15,791 nt of DNA from CAZWFW01 sp964633445 (GTDB lineage: Archaea; Undinarchaeota; CAZWFW01): positions 1 through 15,791 of the forward strand of contig CAZWFW010000027.1 in NCBI GenBank assembly GCA_964633445.1. Direction: 5' to 3'. Made by a program: the position numbers and the translations under genes. The notes beneath the pieces are model-generated. The model worked only from the letters and a program-made list of their open reading frames with translations, was not told the DNA's origin and did no database searches. Position 1 is the first letter of the stretch; each line of letters starts with the position of its first letter. Below, piece by piece: positions 6,484 through 13,507 of this stretch.

Positions 6484-8259
6484 TCACTTTACTGTTACAC
6501 TTTTTGCCAGATTTCTGGGTTTGTCTGGATCGCAACCTCTAAGAACTGCAAGATAATATGCGAGTAACTGAATAGGAATAATTTGAATAATTGGGTTGAA
6601 TATGCTAGCCTCTGGCACTTTTATCCACTCATCGAATACCTTATTATTTTCGCTTGCAACCCCTATTATTTTACCACCTCTGCTCTTTATTTCTATAGCA
6701 TTGCTTAAGATTTCCTTTTCGTTTTCCTTAGAAACAAAAACAATGCATGGCACATCATTTTCAATTAATGCTAAAGTGCCATGTTTTAGCTCACCACCTG
6801 CCAAAGCTTCAGCATGAATATAACTTACCTCCTTTATTTTCAAAGAAGCCTCCATGGCAGTAGCATATTGCAATCCCCTGCCTATGCAGAATATATGCTC
6901 AGCATTCCTTAATTTTTCCGCAAGTTCCTTAATTTTTTCTCTCGTGCTCCTTGCGGTTAGGTGATAAATTATATTCCATAAGTAGTTTAGCTTATCCTTG
7001 CATTCATCTATTTTCCCAACTAGAGCATATGCTAACAAACTCAACAACGCGAGCTGAGCGGTATAAGTTTTTGTTGCTACAACACTAATTTCTGGACCTG
7101 CGTTCATCAAAAGAAATTTGTCAGATTCATTAGTTAGGGTGGAACCCATAACATTTACTATTGAGATAACCTTAGCGTTTCTTTTTCTAGCGGCTCTCAC
7201 TGCTTCAAGAACATCGTATGTCTCTCCGCTCTGAGATACAGCAAATACTAGCGTATCTTTGCAAATAAAATGTTCAAAATTCGGAAATTCAGAAGCAAGT
7301 ACAACGTTGACGTGCATATTGGCAATCTTTGAAAAAATGTAGCTTGCAGCTACGCAGGCATGGTAGCTAGTCCCACAACCAACGAAAAACACTCCCCTAG
7401 CCTTTATCATTTCTTTAACAACATCGTTTATAATGCGCTCATCTTGCATTATTGCACGCTTTATAGTTTCCACTTGCTCGCATATTTCCTTAAGCATATA
7501 ATGCTCAAACTCGCCTTTTTTTGCTTTTTCAATGTCCCACTCTACAGTATCAATTTGTCTATTAATCCACTTCTCCTCGTACAAATTAAAAATCCTGAAT
7601 TCGTCTGGCTTTAGGAGAGCAACATCACCATCCTTTAGGTAAACAACATTTCTTGTAAATTCAAGGAACGACGGAATATCGCTTGACGCGAATAAACCAT
7701 TTTCTGCAACACCCAGAACTAAAGGGGAGCCTTTCCTTGCAGCAATCATACCTTCAAAACCTTTATGCAAAACTAAAAGTGCATAGGAACCTTCAAGCAA
7801 CTTCAACGCACTTACTGTAGCATCAAAAACGTTTCCCTTCTCTTTAAGCATATCCTCTATCAGATGAGCGATTATCTCTGTGTCTGTTTCGCTTTTGAAT
7901 TCGTGACCCTTTTTCTCAAGTTCCTTCTTAATTTCAAGGAAATTTTCGATAATACCGTTGTGAACTATAGCAAGCTCCTTTTTACAATCGAAATGAGGGT
8001 GGGCATTACGCTCGGACACTTTACCATGTGTTGCCCATCTAGTGTGATATATTACTACGTTTCCAGGTAATTCGCTTAATCTTAGCTTTTCCTCAACTTC
8101 ATCTATTTTTCCAACCCCCTTCTTAAAAATAATCATGCCTTCATGTAAAGATGCGCCACCACAACTATCGTAACCTCTATATTCCAAATTCTTCAAACAT
8201 CTAAAAGCTATTTTACTTGCTTCGCTATTATTCGTTATGAAACCGATTATTCCGCACAC
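6484..8259 (-). CDS. glmS: Glutamine--fructose-6-phosphate aminotransferase (isomerising)
   Basis: 591 residues from GTG 8259. GlmS makes glucosamine-6-phosphate from fructose-6-P and glutamine, the first step towards UDP-GlcNAc. The glutaminase domain begins with (Met)CGIIGF, so Cys2 becomes the N-terminal nucleophile once Met is removed. HTRWATHG (72-79) and HNGIIEN (100-106) follow. Two SIS isomerase domains come next, with GCGTSYHA (294-301) and SQSGET (342-347), and the usual C-terminus DKPRNLAKSVTVK. The frame is open to an ATG at 8310, but that start would add 17 residues before the cysteine and destroy activity. A TATA-like TTTTTTAATA lies 26 bp upstream of the GTG, inside those 17 codons, so the transcript would be leaderless from GTG. 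The gene is divergent from the wHTH/S-layer regulator. No glmS ribozyme is visible or expected. Confidence 0.97.
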   Translation of the reverse strand: MCGIIGFITNNSEASKIAFRCLKNLEYRGYDSCGGASLHEGMIIFKKGVGKIDEVEEKLRLSELPGNVVIYHTRWATHGKVSERNAHPHFDCKKELAIVHNGIIENFLEIKKELEKKGHEFKSETDTEIIAHLIEDMLKEKGNVFDATVSALKLLEGSYALLVLHKGFEGMIAARKGSPLVLGVAENGLFASSDIPSFLEFTRNVVYLKDGDVALLKPDEFRIFNLYEEKWINRQIDTVEWDIEKAKKGEFEHYMLKEICEQVETIKRAIMQDERIINDVVKEMIKARGVFFVGCGTSYHACVAASYIFSKIANMHVNVVLASEFPNFEHFICKDTLVFAVSQSGETYDVLEAVRAARKRNAKVISIVNVMGSTLTNESDKFLLMNAGPEISVVATKTYTAQLALLSLLAYALVGKIDECKDKLNYLWNIIYHLTARSTREKIKELAEKLRNAEHIFCIGRGLQYATAMEASLKIKEVSYIHAEALAGGELKHGTLALIENDVPCIVFVSKENEKEILSNAIEIKSRGGKIIGVASENNKVFDEWIKVPEASIFNPIIQIIPIQLLAYYLAVLRGCDPDKPRNLAKSVTVK

Positions 8260-8280
8260 ATACTTATTTTTTGCATTAAT

Positions 8281-8290
8281 TATTAAAAAA
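8281..8290 (-). promoter_or_regulatory. glmS TATA-like box
   Basis: TTTTTTAATA on the minus strand is centred 26 bp before the GTG at 8259. This is the classical archaeal TATA-to-start distance for leaderless mRNA. It lies downstream of the alternative ATG at 8310 and so argues against that start. Confidence 0.6.
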
Positions 8291-8322
8291 TTTACTAAAA
8301 TAATTTCCATATTGTTAAAAAA

Positions 8323-8332
8323 TTTTTTATAA
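8323..8332 (+). promoter_or_regulatory. TATA-like box of the wHTH/S-layer regulator
   Basis: TTTTTTATAA is centred about 26 bp before ATG 8353, supporting that leaderless start over TTG 8335, which would lie inside the core promoter. It is back to back with the glmS promoter, about 40 bp away. Confidence 0.55.
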
Positions 8333-8352
8333 CATTGTATGAAAAATTTTTA

Positions 8353-9285
8353 ATGAGGTGCTTACTTGTTGAGAGGAGGGGTGGTAGGAGTTTAGCAAGG
8401 AATATTGAGATTTTAGATAAAAATAGCTTTGCCTTACTAAGCAAGGAGAGTTTAAAGATTTTGGAGGAGCTTAAGGAGCCACAATGTCCAAAGGATCTTG
8501 CGAAGAAGCTGAAGATGCACGAGCAAAGACTTTACTATCACATCAGAAAACTTGAGAAAGCCGGTTTCATTGATGTTGTTCGGGAAGAAAGCGTTAGAGG
8601 TGTCATGAAAAAGTATTATGCACTTAAAGCCGAGTCGTTTGGTATGATTATAAAAGATAAAGCTGTTGATTTTGCAAAACCTAAATATAAGCTTGTTGAA
8701 CAGTTTTTCTACGAATTTATTAAAGATAATGCTTTTAATGGGTCAATAGTTGTTGGCTCACCTTTGCAGCATGGACCATTTCTAACTTCTGCAAGAGACT
8801 CACATTATGCAATACACTTAGCAATGTTTTTGGGAAATTTCTGCGAAACTGGCAATAGATTTATAGTTAAGCTTGATACAGAGGTTAGAGCTGAGGATGC
8901 TGAAAAACGAAATATGATAATTATAGGAGGTCCCATAACCAACATTATTGCTTATGAGATAAATGAAGAGTTAAAGGTTAAATTTAAGTGGGAGAAGAGA
9001 TGGAAGATCTATTCTGAAATCACGAAAAAAGATTATTACGATGAAAATTGTTGCCTAATAGCAAAAATAAGAAATCCCTGGGATAAATCTAAGGTTATAA
9101 TACTACTGGCTGGATTAAGATTTGAAGGAACAAAGGCAGCTATAATTGCTGTAACAAAAGAATTTGAGGAAATTCTTAGCAATTATAAAGTAGGAAGGGA
9201 TTTTTATTGCATAGCTAAGGGTTTGGACAAGGATGGGGACGGAAAGATAGATGATATTGAGGTGCTTGAGAAAACTTTTGTTTAG
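8353..9285 (+). CDS. Winged-helix regulator with C-terminal S-layer-type domain
   Basis: 310 residues from ATG 8353. Residues about 30-92 form a winged HTH of ArsR/MarR type: LSKESLKILEELKEPQCPKDLAKKL, then a recognition helix in MHEQRLYYHIRKLEKAG, and a wing ending KKYYAL. The rest (about 110-310) resembles archaeal S-layer protein domains, with IIIGGPITNIIAYEIN (189-204), VIILLAGLRFEGTKAA (248-263) and an acidic calcium-loop-like DKDGDGKIDD (292-301). No signal peptide or membrane segment is visible, so it should be cytoplasmic despite the S-layer similarity. Such fusions occur in other euryarchaea; their ligand is not known to me. It is divergent from glmS and may regulate it or itself. 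The longer reading from TTG 8335 adds six residues and is less likely because of TATA spacing. Confidence 0.85.
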   Translation: MRCLLVERRGGRSLARNIEILDKNSFALLSKESLKILEELKEPQCPKDLAKKLKMHEQRLYYHIRKLEKAGFIDVVREESVRGVMKKYYALKAESFGMIIKDKAVDFAKPKYKLVEQFFYEFIKDNAFNGSIVVGSPLQHGPFLTSARDSHYAIHLAMFLGNFCETGNRFIVKLDTEVRAEDAEKRNMIIIGGPITNIIAYEINEELKVKFKWEKRWKIYSEITKKDYYDENCCLIAKIRNPWDKSKVIILLAGLRFEGTKAAIIAVTKEFEEILSNYKVGRDFYCIAKGLDKDGDGKIDDIEVLEKTFV

Positions 9286-9299
9286 ATTTTTACTGTCAG

Positions 9300-9396
9300 T
9301 CGCTAAGAAGGTCCCGTCCGATAGGGTGAGGAGGTGAATGGGTATATCCTGCGGTCAGGAGCTGCTGTGATCCAGCCTGGAAGGAGGTCACTTTTT
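9300..9396 (+). ncRNA. Candidate structured RNA between regulator and ubiX
   Basis: About 58% G+C over 9301-9390, far above its neighbours. Elements seen are a perfect hairpin TCCTG-CGGT-CAGGA (9347-9360), a terminal stem GTGA(T)CC with GGTCAC (9367-9373/9386-9391), and a weaker CCC/GGG pairing (9313-9326). TTTTT (9392-9396) directly follows, as expected for a plus-strand 3' end. GGAGGTGA (9330-9337) and GGAGGT (9383-9388 region) match the complement of the 16S 3' end. It overlaps the last codons of ubiX on the other strand by 9 nt. No C/D boxes (RTGATGA...CTGA), H/ACA tail, tRNA features or SRP signature fit convincingly. It could be a free sRNA or the 3' end of the regulator's mRNA. Confidence 0.42.
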
Positions 9397-9948
9397 GCAA
9401 TATCTTCTATAAAGATTATGATTGATGTTCAGAATATCTAAAACTCTACCAGCAATGAAATCGACTAAGTCATTAATACCCATAGGTTTTATATAAAAAG
9501 CTGGACAGGCTGGCATAACTATTGCCCCAGCTTTTGCTACCTTTAACATATTCCCTAAATGAATTAAATTCAGAGGAGTCTCCCTAGTAACAAGAATTAA
9601 TGGCTTTCTTTCCTTAAGCATAACATCTGCAACCCTTGTAACCAAATTTGATGCTATACCGTTTGCTATACACGCTAATGTCTTCATAGAACAGGGGATG
9701 ATAACCATCGCATTTACGTTTGAGGAACCAGAAGCGATGCTTGCGTCAATTTCATCTTCGGAATAACACCTACTAACAAGTTTTTTTAGCGAAGCTAAAC
9801 CTAAGTTCTCTTCGGATTTGAGAATTTTCTTGGCAGTTTCCGTAACAACAAGGTGAAGCTCTATATTTTTGTTATTACTCAAAACCTCAAGCAGCCTAAC
9901 ACCATATCTCACTCCAGATGCTCCAGTTATGGCTATTACAATTTTCAT
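9388..9948 (-). CDS. ubiX: UbiX-like flavin prenyltransferase
   Basis: 186 residues, normal length. UbiX joins dimethylallyl (mono)phosphate to FMN, making prenyl-FMN for UbiD-type decarboxylases. The flavin-binding motifs are clear: AITGASGVRYG (6-16), ASGSSN (72-77), IPCSMKTLACIANGIASNL (84-102) with the catalytic PCSMKTL segment, RETPLN (122-127) and MPACPAFY (145-152). The C-terminal FIAGRVLDIL (164-173) is typical. ATG 9948 opens directly at the first beta strand. An AT box (about 9969-9978) on the minus strand lies 26 bp upstream. No ubiD partner is in the window. The gene is divergent from the sufB/D-like gene, and its 3' end overlaps the RNA candidate. Confidence 0.94.
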   Translation of the reverse strand: MKIVIAITGASGVRYGVRLLEVLSNNKNIELHLVVTETAKKILKSEENLGLASLKKLVSRCYSEDEIDASIASGSSNVNAMVIIPCSMKTLACIANGIASNLVTRVADVMLKERKPLILVTRETPLNLIHLGNMLKVAKAGAIVMPACPAFYIKPMGINDLVDFIAGRVLDILNINHNLYRRYCKK

Positions 9949-9980
9949 AATTATACTGAAGTATAAAACTATATATTATA
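9947..9980. promoter_or_regulatory. Overlapping divergent promoters, ubiX and sufB/D-like gene
   Basis: The 31-bp gap is nearly all A+T. AATATATAG (minus, about 9969-9977) lies about 25 bp before the ubiX ATG. ATAATTATAC (plus, 9947-9956) lies about 28 bp before ATG 9980. A third TATA-like TATAAAAC (9962-9969) is between them. Each promoter's TATA box sits close to the other gene's start. Confidence 0.4.
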
Positions 9981-11002
9981 TGGTTGAGAAAATAAGTCGC
10001 AAAATACTCAAGGAGGTTCTAAAAGTAGGATTTGAAATTTCAAAGGAAAAAGCTGGGAACTTTTTGCTTGTGGATGATGAAGTTGTTATAAAGGAAATAA
10101 ATGACATCTTCAGGAATCAAGTTGAAGTTTTAACAATAAAAGATGCAAAAAGGAAGTATGGGATAAAAGTAGGTAAAAATGTTGATGGCGGTGTTTTTAT
10201 TAGAATACCGAAAAATGCTACCATAATGTTCCCATTTCAAGCATGCTTTTTAATGAAGGATTTCGATGAGCAAAGAGTTTTTAATTGCATTGTTATTGAG
10301 GAGGGAGCAAATGCGAATATTTTATCAGGATGCACTTCAATGAAAGCCAGCGTCTTGCATGTTGGAGCTACAAAAATTATTGTGGGAAAAAATGCCAAAT
10401 TGCATTATACAATGATTCATAACTGGCGAAAAGATATGAGAGCCTTTCCTGCAGCAAATATAGTGGCTAAGGAAGGTTCAAAAGTTACCCATAACTATGT
10501 TCATCTCGGAGAAGGTGAAACTCGTGCAGTTGTTCATGCTAGGTGCAATAATGCTAACATGTCCTTCAACTCCATTGTATCATCGCGAAAAGAGGCTAAG
10601 GTTGAAATATCAGATGTTGCTTCCCTGTCATCAAGTTCCGCTGAGATTATAGCGAGGGTTGTAGCTAGAGATCACAGTCGTGTGAAGGTAAGAAGCAGAA
10701 TTGAAGGTTTTTCGAGAAGTAAGGGCCATGTAGAATGTAGGGGTTTGCTTATGGATAATGCAAAGATGGAGAGTGTACCAGAATTATTAGCTTGCGGAGA
10801 GGGAAATGAGCTAACGCATGAGGCTGCCATAGGTAAAATTGCCGAGAAGGAATTGCTCTATTTGATGAGCAGGGGTTTTAGTGAAAAGGAAGCTACTTCA
10901 TTGATTGTGAAGGGATTTCTTGATGTTAACTTGTTGGGTTTGCCAGAAAGAATTAGCAAAGGTATCGAGAAAATTATCGAAAAGAGCGGAGCTTTTATGT
11001 AA
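9980..11002 (+). CDS. SufB/SufD-family Fe-S cluster assembly protein
   Basis: 340 residues from ATG 9980. The beta-helical SufBD core spans roughly residues 95-290 (for example IVIEEGANANILSGCTS, 104-120; MIHNWRKDMRAF, 145-156; RIEGFSRSKGHVECRGLLMD, 240-259). The C-terminal signature is ACGEGNELTHEAAIGKIAEKELLYLMSRGFSEKEA (271-305). The SufBD scaffold works with the ATPase SufC in Fe-S cluster assembly. In many archaea a single short SufB/SufD-like protein replaces both partners, and its length fits that form. No sufC lies in this window, although the two are often adjacent, so the partner must be elsewhere. A longer frame extends upstream through ubiX; ATG 9980 is preferred because it follows the promoter region and begins with a normal N-terminal helix. 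Confidence 0.88.
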   Translation: MVEKISRKILKEVLKVGFEISKEKAGNFLLVDDEVVIKEINDIFRNQVEVLTIKDAKRKYGIKVGKNVDGGVFIRIPKNATIMFPFQACFLMKDFDEQRVFNCIVIEEGANANILSGCTSMKASVLHVGATKIIVGKNAKLHYTMIHNWRKDMRAFPAANIVAKEGSKVTHNYVHLGEGETRAVVHARCNNANMSFNSIVSSRKEAKVEISDVASLSSSSAEIIARVVARDHSRVKVRSRIEGFSRSKGHVECRGLLMDNAKMESVPELLACGEGNELTHEAAIGKIAEKELLYLMSRGFSEKEATSLIVKGFLDVNLLGLPERISKGIEKIIEKSGAFM

Positions 11003-11263
11003 GTTTATCTCCAAGATTTTTAAGTACTTGGACTATTTGCTCATTATTATTGGCTTCCTATTTCTTGTTGTAGCTTCAGAGATACAGTTGGTTTGGTATA
11101 TCCAATTGCTTCTCTCGTATTAATTTATTAGCTTAATATTAAAAGGAAACTTGAATTTAGAAGAAAAGATTTTCCCTGACGCTGATATATTGCTTCAGTG
11201 GTGTTTGTGTTAAGTAGACGGGTCTTTAAAAGTTAAAAAGGGACCGCAACTTTCAATCTATTA
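11003..11263 (+). other. Intergenic stretch with a possible membrane-segment remnant and TATA box
   Basis: After the sufB/D-like gene, a short open frame (TTG 11028 to TAA 11123) encodes a very hydrophobic segment, LLIIIGFLFLVVASEIQLVWY, typical of one or two membrane helices. It has no convincing start or promoter, and its frame runs back into the sufB/D-like gene. It may be a remnant of a membrane-protein gene or chance. Nothing coding is visible at 11124-11260. CTTTAAAAG (11224-11232) is a TATA-like box about 36 bp before ATG 11264. It is flanked by an imperfect inverted repeat, CGGGTC and GGACCG (11219-11246). Confidence 0.3.
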
Positions 11264-12025
11264 ATGAAGATCTACAATTTGTTATTCAATGTAATACTTG
11301 CATTATTATCAGCTACTTTTCTGGCAGCTTGTTTAGCAATTTTTTTGGGATTTCATACACATTAGCAAAGCTTGATTTTCTTAGCAAGGAGTTTCTCCTT
11401 TCCACAAAAATTACCATTGAAGATTTATTGGCAGATTCAATTTCTTTATCAAAAACCTCTCTTATAATCGCTTTCCCTATATTTTTCGTAGTTTCATTAC
11501 TTTTAGCCTTCAGAACCAAATTGGGTAGTCTTGAGGATTGTAAGTTAATGTTCTTCAAGGAATTTAATGCAAAAAATTTTCTTATGCTTTTAACACTTTT
11601 TATGCTTTTATTTTCCATTATTGAGATAGCCTCTTTAGCAATTTTATACGGTTATTTTAATCAAAAAATTTCCCCCTTTTTTTGAAGAAATATTCTTCTC
11701 CTCATTTTCTTTTGAGACTTTCAGATTATTGAAACTAAACATAAAATTTTTCCCACTAATTCTTCTTAATTTTCTTGGATTAACAATATTCTGTCTTGCA
11801 ATTTCCTTCTTAACATACTGGTTTTTGAAAGTTTTTAAAGTTGAATTAAACTATGCGAATTTGATTTGTTATGCAACAAATTCTTTAATTGCGCCATTAA
11901 CCTTATCCTTATCTATGGTAATAGTAGAGACAATGCTTTTTCTGCTTTTTGATGAGGTGTCATTCTTAGCTATCTTTGCAACAAAGATTTTAGCTGTTCT
12001 AACTTTATTTCTTCCTTTACTTTAA
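11264..12025 (+). pseudogene. Polytopic membrane protein gene with two frame changes
   Basis: Three pieces read as one membrane protein. Piece 1 begins at ATG 11264 (MKIYNLLFNVILALLSATFL), one helix, and meets a stop soon after a T7 run at 11340-11346. Piece 2 (open frame 11329-11685) has two or three helices and ends in TGA formed by a second T7 run (11677-11683). Piece 3 (11686-12025) continues with NIKFFPLILLNFLGLTIF and further helices. Adding one T at the first run and removing one at the second restores a continuous frame with about six helices, and the start and end frames are the same. This could be a decaying gene, a sequencing error at homopolymers, or polymerase slippage used on purpose. 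No family is recognised. A TATA-like box lies 36 bp upstream. Confidence concerns the broken-gene reading. Confidence 0.5.
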
Positions 12026-12059
12026 GGAAATTTGCAAAAAAGTTAGTTTAAAATTTTTA

Positions 12060-13466
12060 GTGCTACCAATATTATTTTTCTCTTTTCTTAGTACTGTTAC
12101 GTTTTTGGAAATTTATTTCACAACATATTTCTTTGGAGTGGATAGTATGGCTAGCATTAGCAAAAGTATACTAACCTTGATGTTCCTAGGATTAGTAGCA
12201 AACGTATTGATTGCGAGTATGGATTTATTCCTAGCTAGAAGCCCAACACCAAGAGAGTTAACGACATTAAAACTGGAGGATCTGATTGAAAATGCTAGTA
12301 TAACTACAATACCTCTTTCTGATGAAGAATCCTATATAGAGAATATAAGTATAAGCGTTTCTAATGAGCTTTGGAAGCATATTTATGAAGCTGAGATAAG
12401 AAGCAAACCATTTTCGGCAATTTATAAATTATTAGTTCTTTATTCGCAGATTATATCTCAGATCCACTTAGGACAATATCTTTGGAAACTCAAAGCTTTT
12501 AGTGGTTGCGTTCAACTTGCCAATGAAAGTCTTATAAACAAAACTTTGATAGAGGAATGCCTAATATATAGGAAAACTAACGAAACCCTCTATAAATTTT
12601 GCATTCTTATGAAATTCTTACCTAATGGTGTATATGCTCTTAATGAAAGTTTTGATAGTACTAATATTAAAGCAGTCTCCACCTTCACAGCTAAAACTAA
12701 AACAGAGTATAAAAACGCCTTTTTAAAATCTTATGCCACACTTTTGAGACAGGCTTCTTTAGAAGCGGAAATGGGAAGAATTTCCTGCGAAAGGTATGCA
12801 AATTTAACAAAAATTTACAACTGTAGCTATGAGGATTACTTTAAAGCGAAGGCCGAAGTTTATAGGGTAACCCTCTCAAGAACATACTTTCTTGAGGATG
12901 TTCTAGGCTTTAAGCATTACTATGATATAATTTTCCTTGCAGCTTATCCACAATTCAACGAAATTTACTTAATTATTAGTTTGCCGAAGGAGGAGTTCTG
13001 CAATAGCATTATTAAGCTCAACGGCGAGGTTGCTGAGGTTGAACTTGCATCTTATCCCTTAATGTGGATCAAAGGGAATGTTACTGAGGGTAGGAATTTA
13101 GTTGAAGTTATAACAAGCAATAGAGTTTTAAATGCAGAATTTTCTGTTATGAAACCTGAATACTATTGTTTGGCAGTTATTGATTATGTGCTAGAAGTTT
13201 GTGGAGAGAAACCCTGCTTCAAACTACTTGTAAGCTCAAGGGAGGATATTCTTCTCAGAGAAGTTTGCATTAACATTGAGGGCAAGCATATTTGTAAAGA
13301 GCTTAATGAGACAATTGATAAGTATTCGTTAAAGCCTATTGAGATTAAAATTAAAGAAGCAGGCTTGAAAGAAGGGAGGAAGTATTCTATAAATTTAACG
13401 TTGAACTACATCTATAAAAACAAAAGTGTTTCCAAGAATATTAGTTTGAAAGCGGAGTACTCTTAA
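12060..13466 (+). CDS. Membrane-anchored protein with large extracellular domain, unknown
   Basis: 468 residues from GTG 12060. Two hydrophobic segments lie near residues 2-27 and 35-55. About 400 residues of mostly polar sequence follow, with some 13 N-x-S/T sequons (for example NAS, NIS, NET, NLT, NCS, NVT), as in archaeal glycosylated surface domains. Scattered Cys occur (CVQ, CLI, CIL, CERY, CGEKPC, CIN, CKE), possibly paired outside the cell. The end is beta-rich (INLTLNYIYKNKSVSKNISL). The frame is open upstream to 12003 (LYFFLYFKEICKKVSLKFLVLP). With one shift between 12003 and 12022 it joins the preceding membrane gene, so it may be the C-terminal part of one protein of about 730 residues. 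GTG 12060 has no clear promoter of its own, which favours that idea or cotranscription. No family is recognised. Confidence 0.6.
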   Translation: MLPILFFSFLSTVTFLEIYFTTYFFGVDSMASISKSILTLMFLGLVANVLIASMDLFLARSPTPRELTTLKLEDLIENASITTIPLSDEESYIENISISVSNELWKHIYEAEIRSKPFSAIYKLLVLYSQIISQIHLGQYLWKLKAFSGCVQLANESLINKTLIEECLIYRKTNETLYKFCILMKFLPNGVYALNESFDSTNIKAVSTFTAKTKTEYKNAFLKSYATLLRQASLEAEMGRISCERYANLTKIYNCSYEDYFKAKAEVYRVTLSRTYFLEDVLGFKHYYDIIFLAAYPQFNEIYLIISLPKEEFCNSIIKLNGEVAEVELASYPLMWIKGNVTEGRNLVEVITSNRVLNAEFSVMKPEYYCLAVIDYVLEVCGEKPCFKLLVSSREDILLREVCINIEGKHICKELNETIDKYSLKPIEIKIKEAGLKEGRKYSINLTLNYIYKNKSVSKNISLKAEYS

Positions 13467-13482
13467 ATTTTAGAGCAGCGTT

Positions 13483-13491
13483 TTTATATAA
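13483..13491 (+). promoter_or_regulatory. Strong TATA-like box upstream of the decayed gene
   Basis: TTTATATAA is a near-consensus archaeal TATA box 17 bp after the previous stop codon. Transcription would start near 13510. The only start-like sequence close by is ATAGCCTACAAG (13504-13515), which looks like ATG-Pro-Thr with an inserted A. This suggests a promoter that outlived its gene. Confidence 0.4.
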
Positions 13492-13507
13492 GAAGGGATT
13501 GCTATAG

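Noticed and set aside
9338..9370. 10-codon frame (MGISCGQELL) behind a perfect Shine-Dalgarno-like motif
   Set aside because: The motif touches the ATG with no spacing, the frame lies in a folded GC-rich element, and leaderless starts dominate here.
9869..9979. Upstream extension of the sufB/D-like frame through ubiX
   Set aside because: It is antisense to the conserved ubiX N-terminus and would remove the promoter region.
11219..11246. CGGGTC...GGACCG inverted repeat around the TATA box as an operator
   Set aside because: The symmetry is imperfect (one extra base), the arms are only 5 bp, and no second copy was found.
11313..11618. Minus-strand 101-residue frame in the membrane gene block
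   Set aside because: Composition is that of an antisense shadow of hydrophobic codons, with no motif, and the plus strand gives coherent membrane helices.
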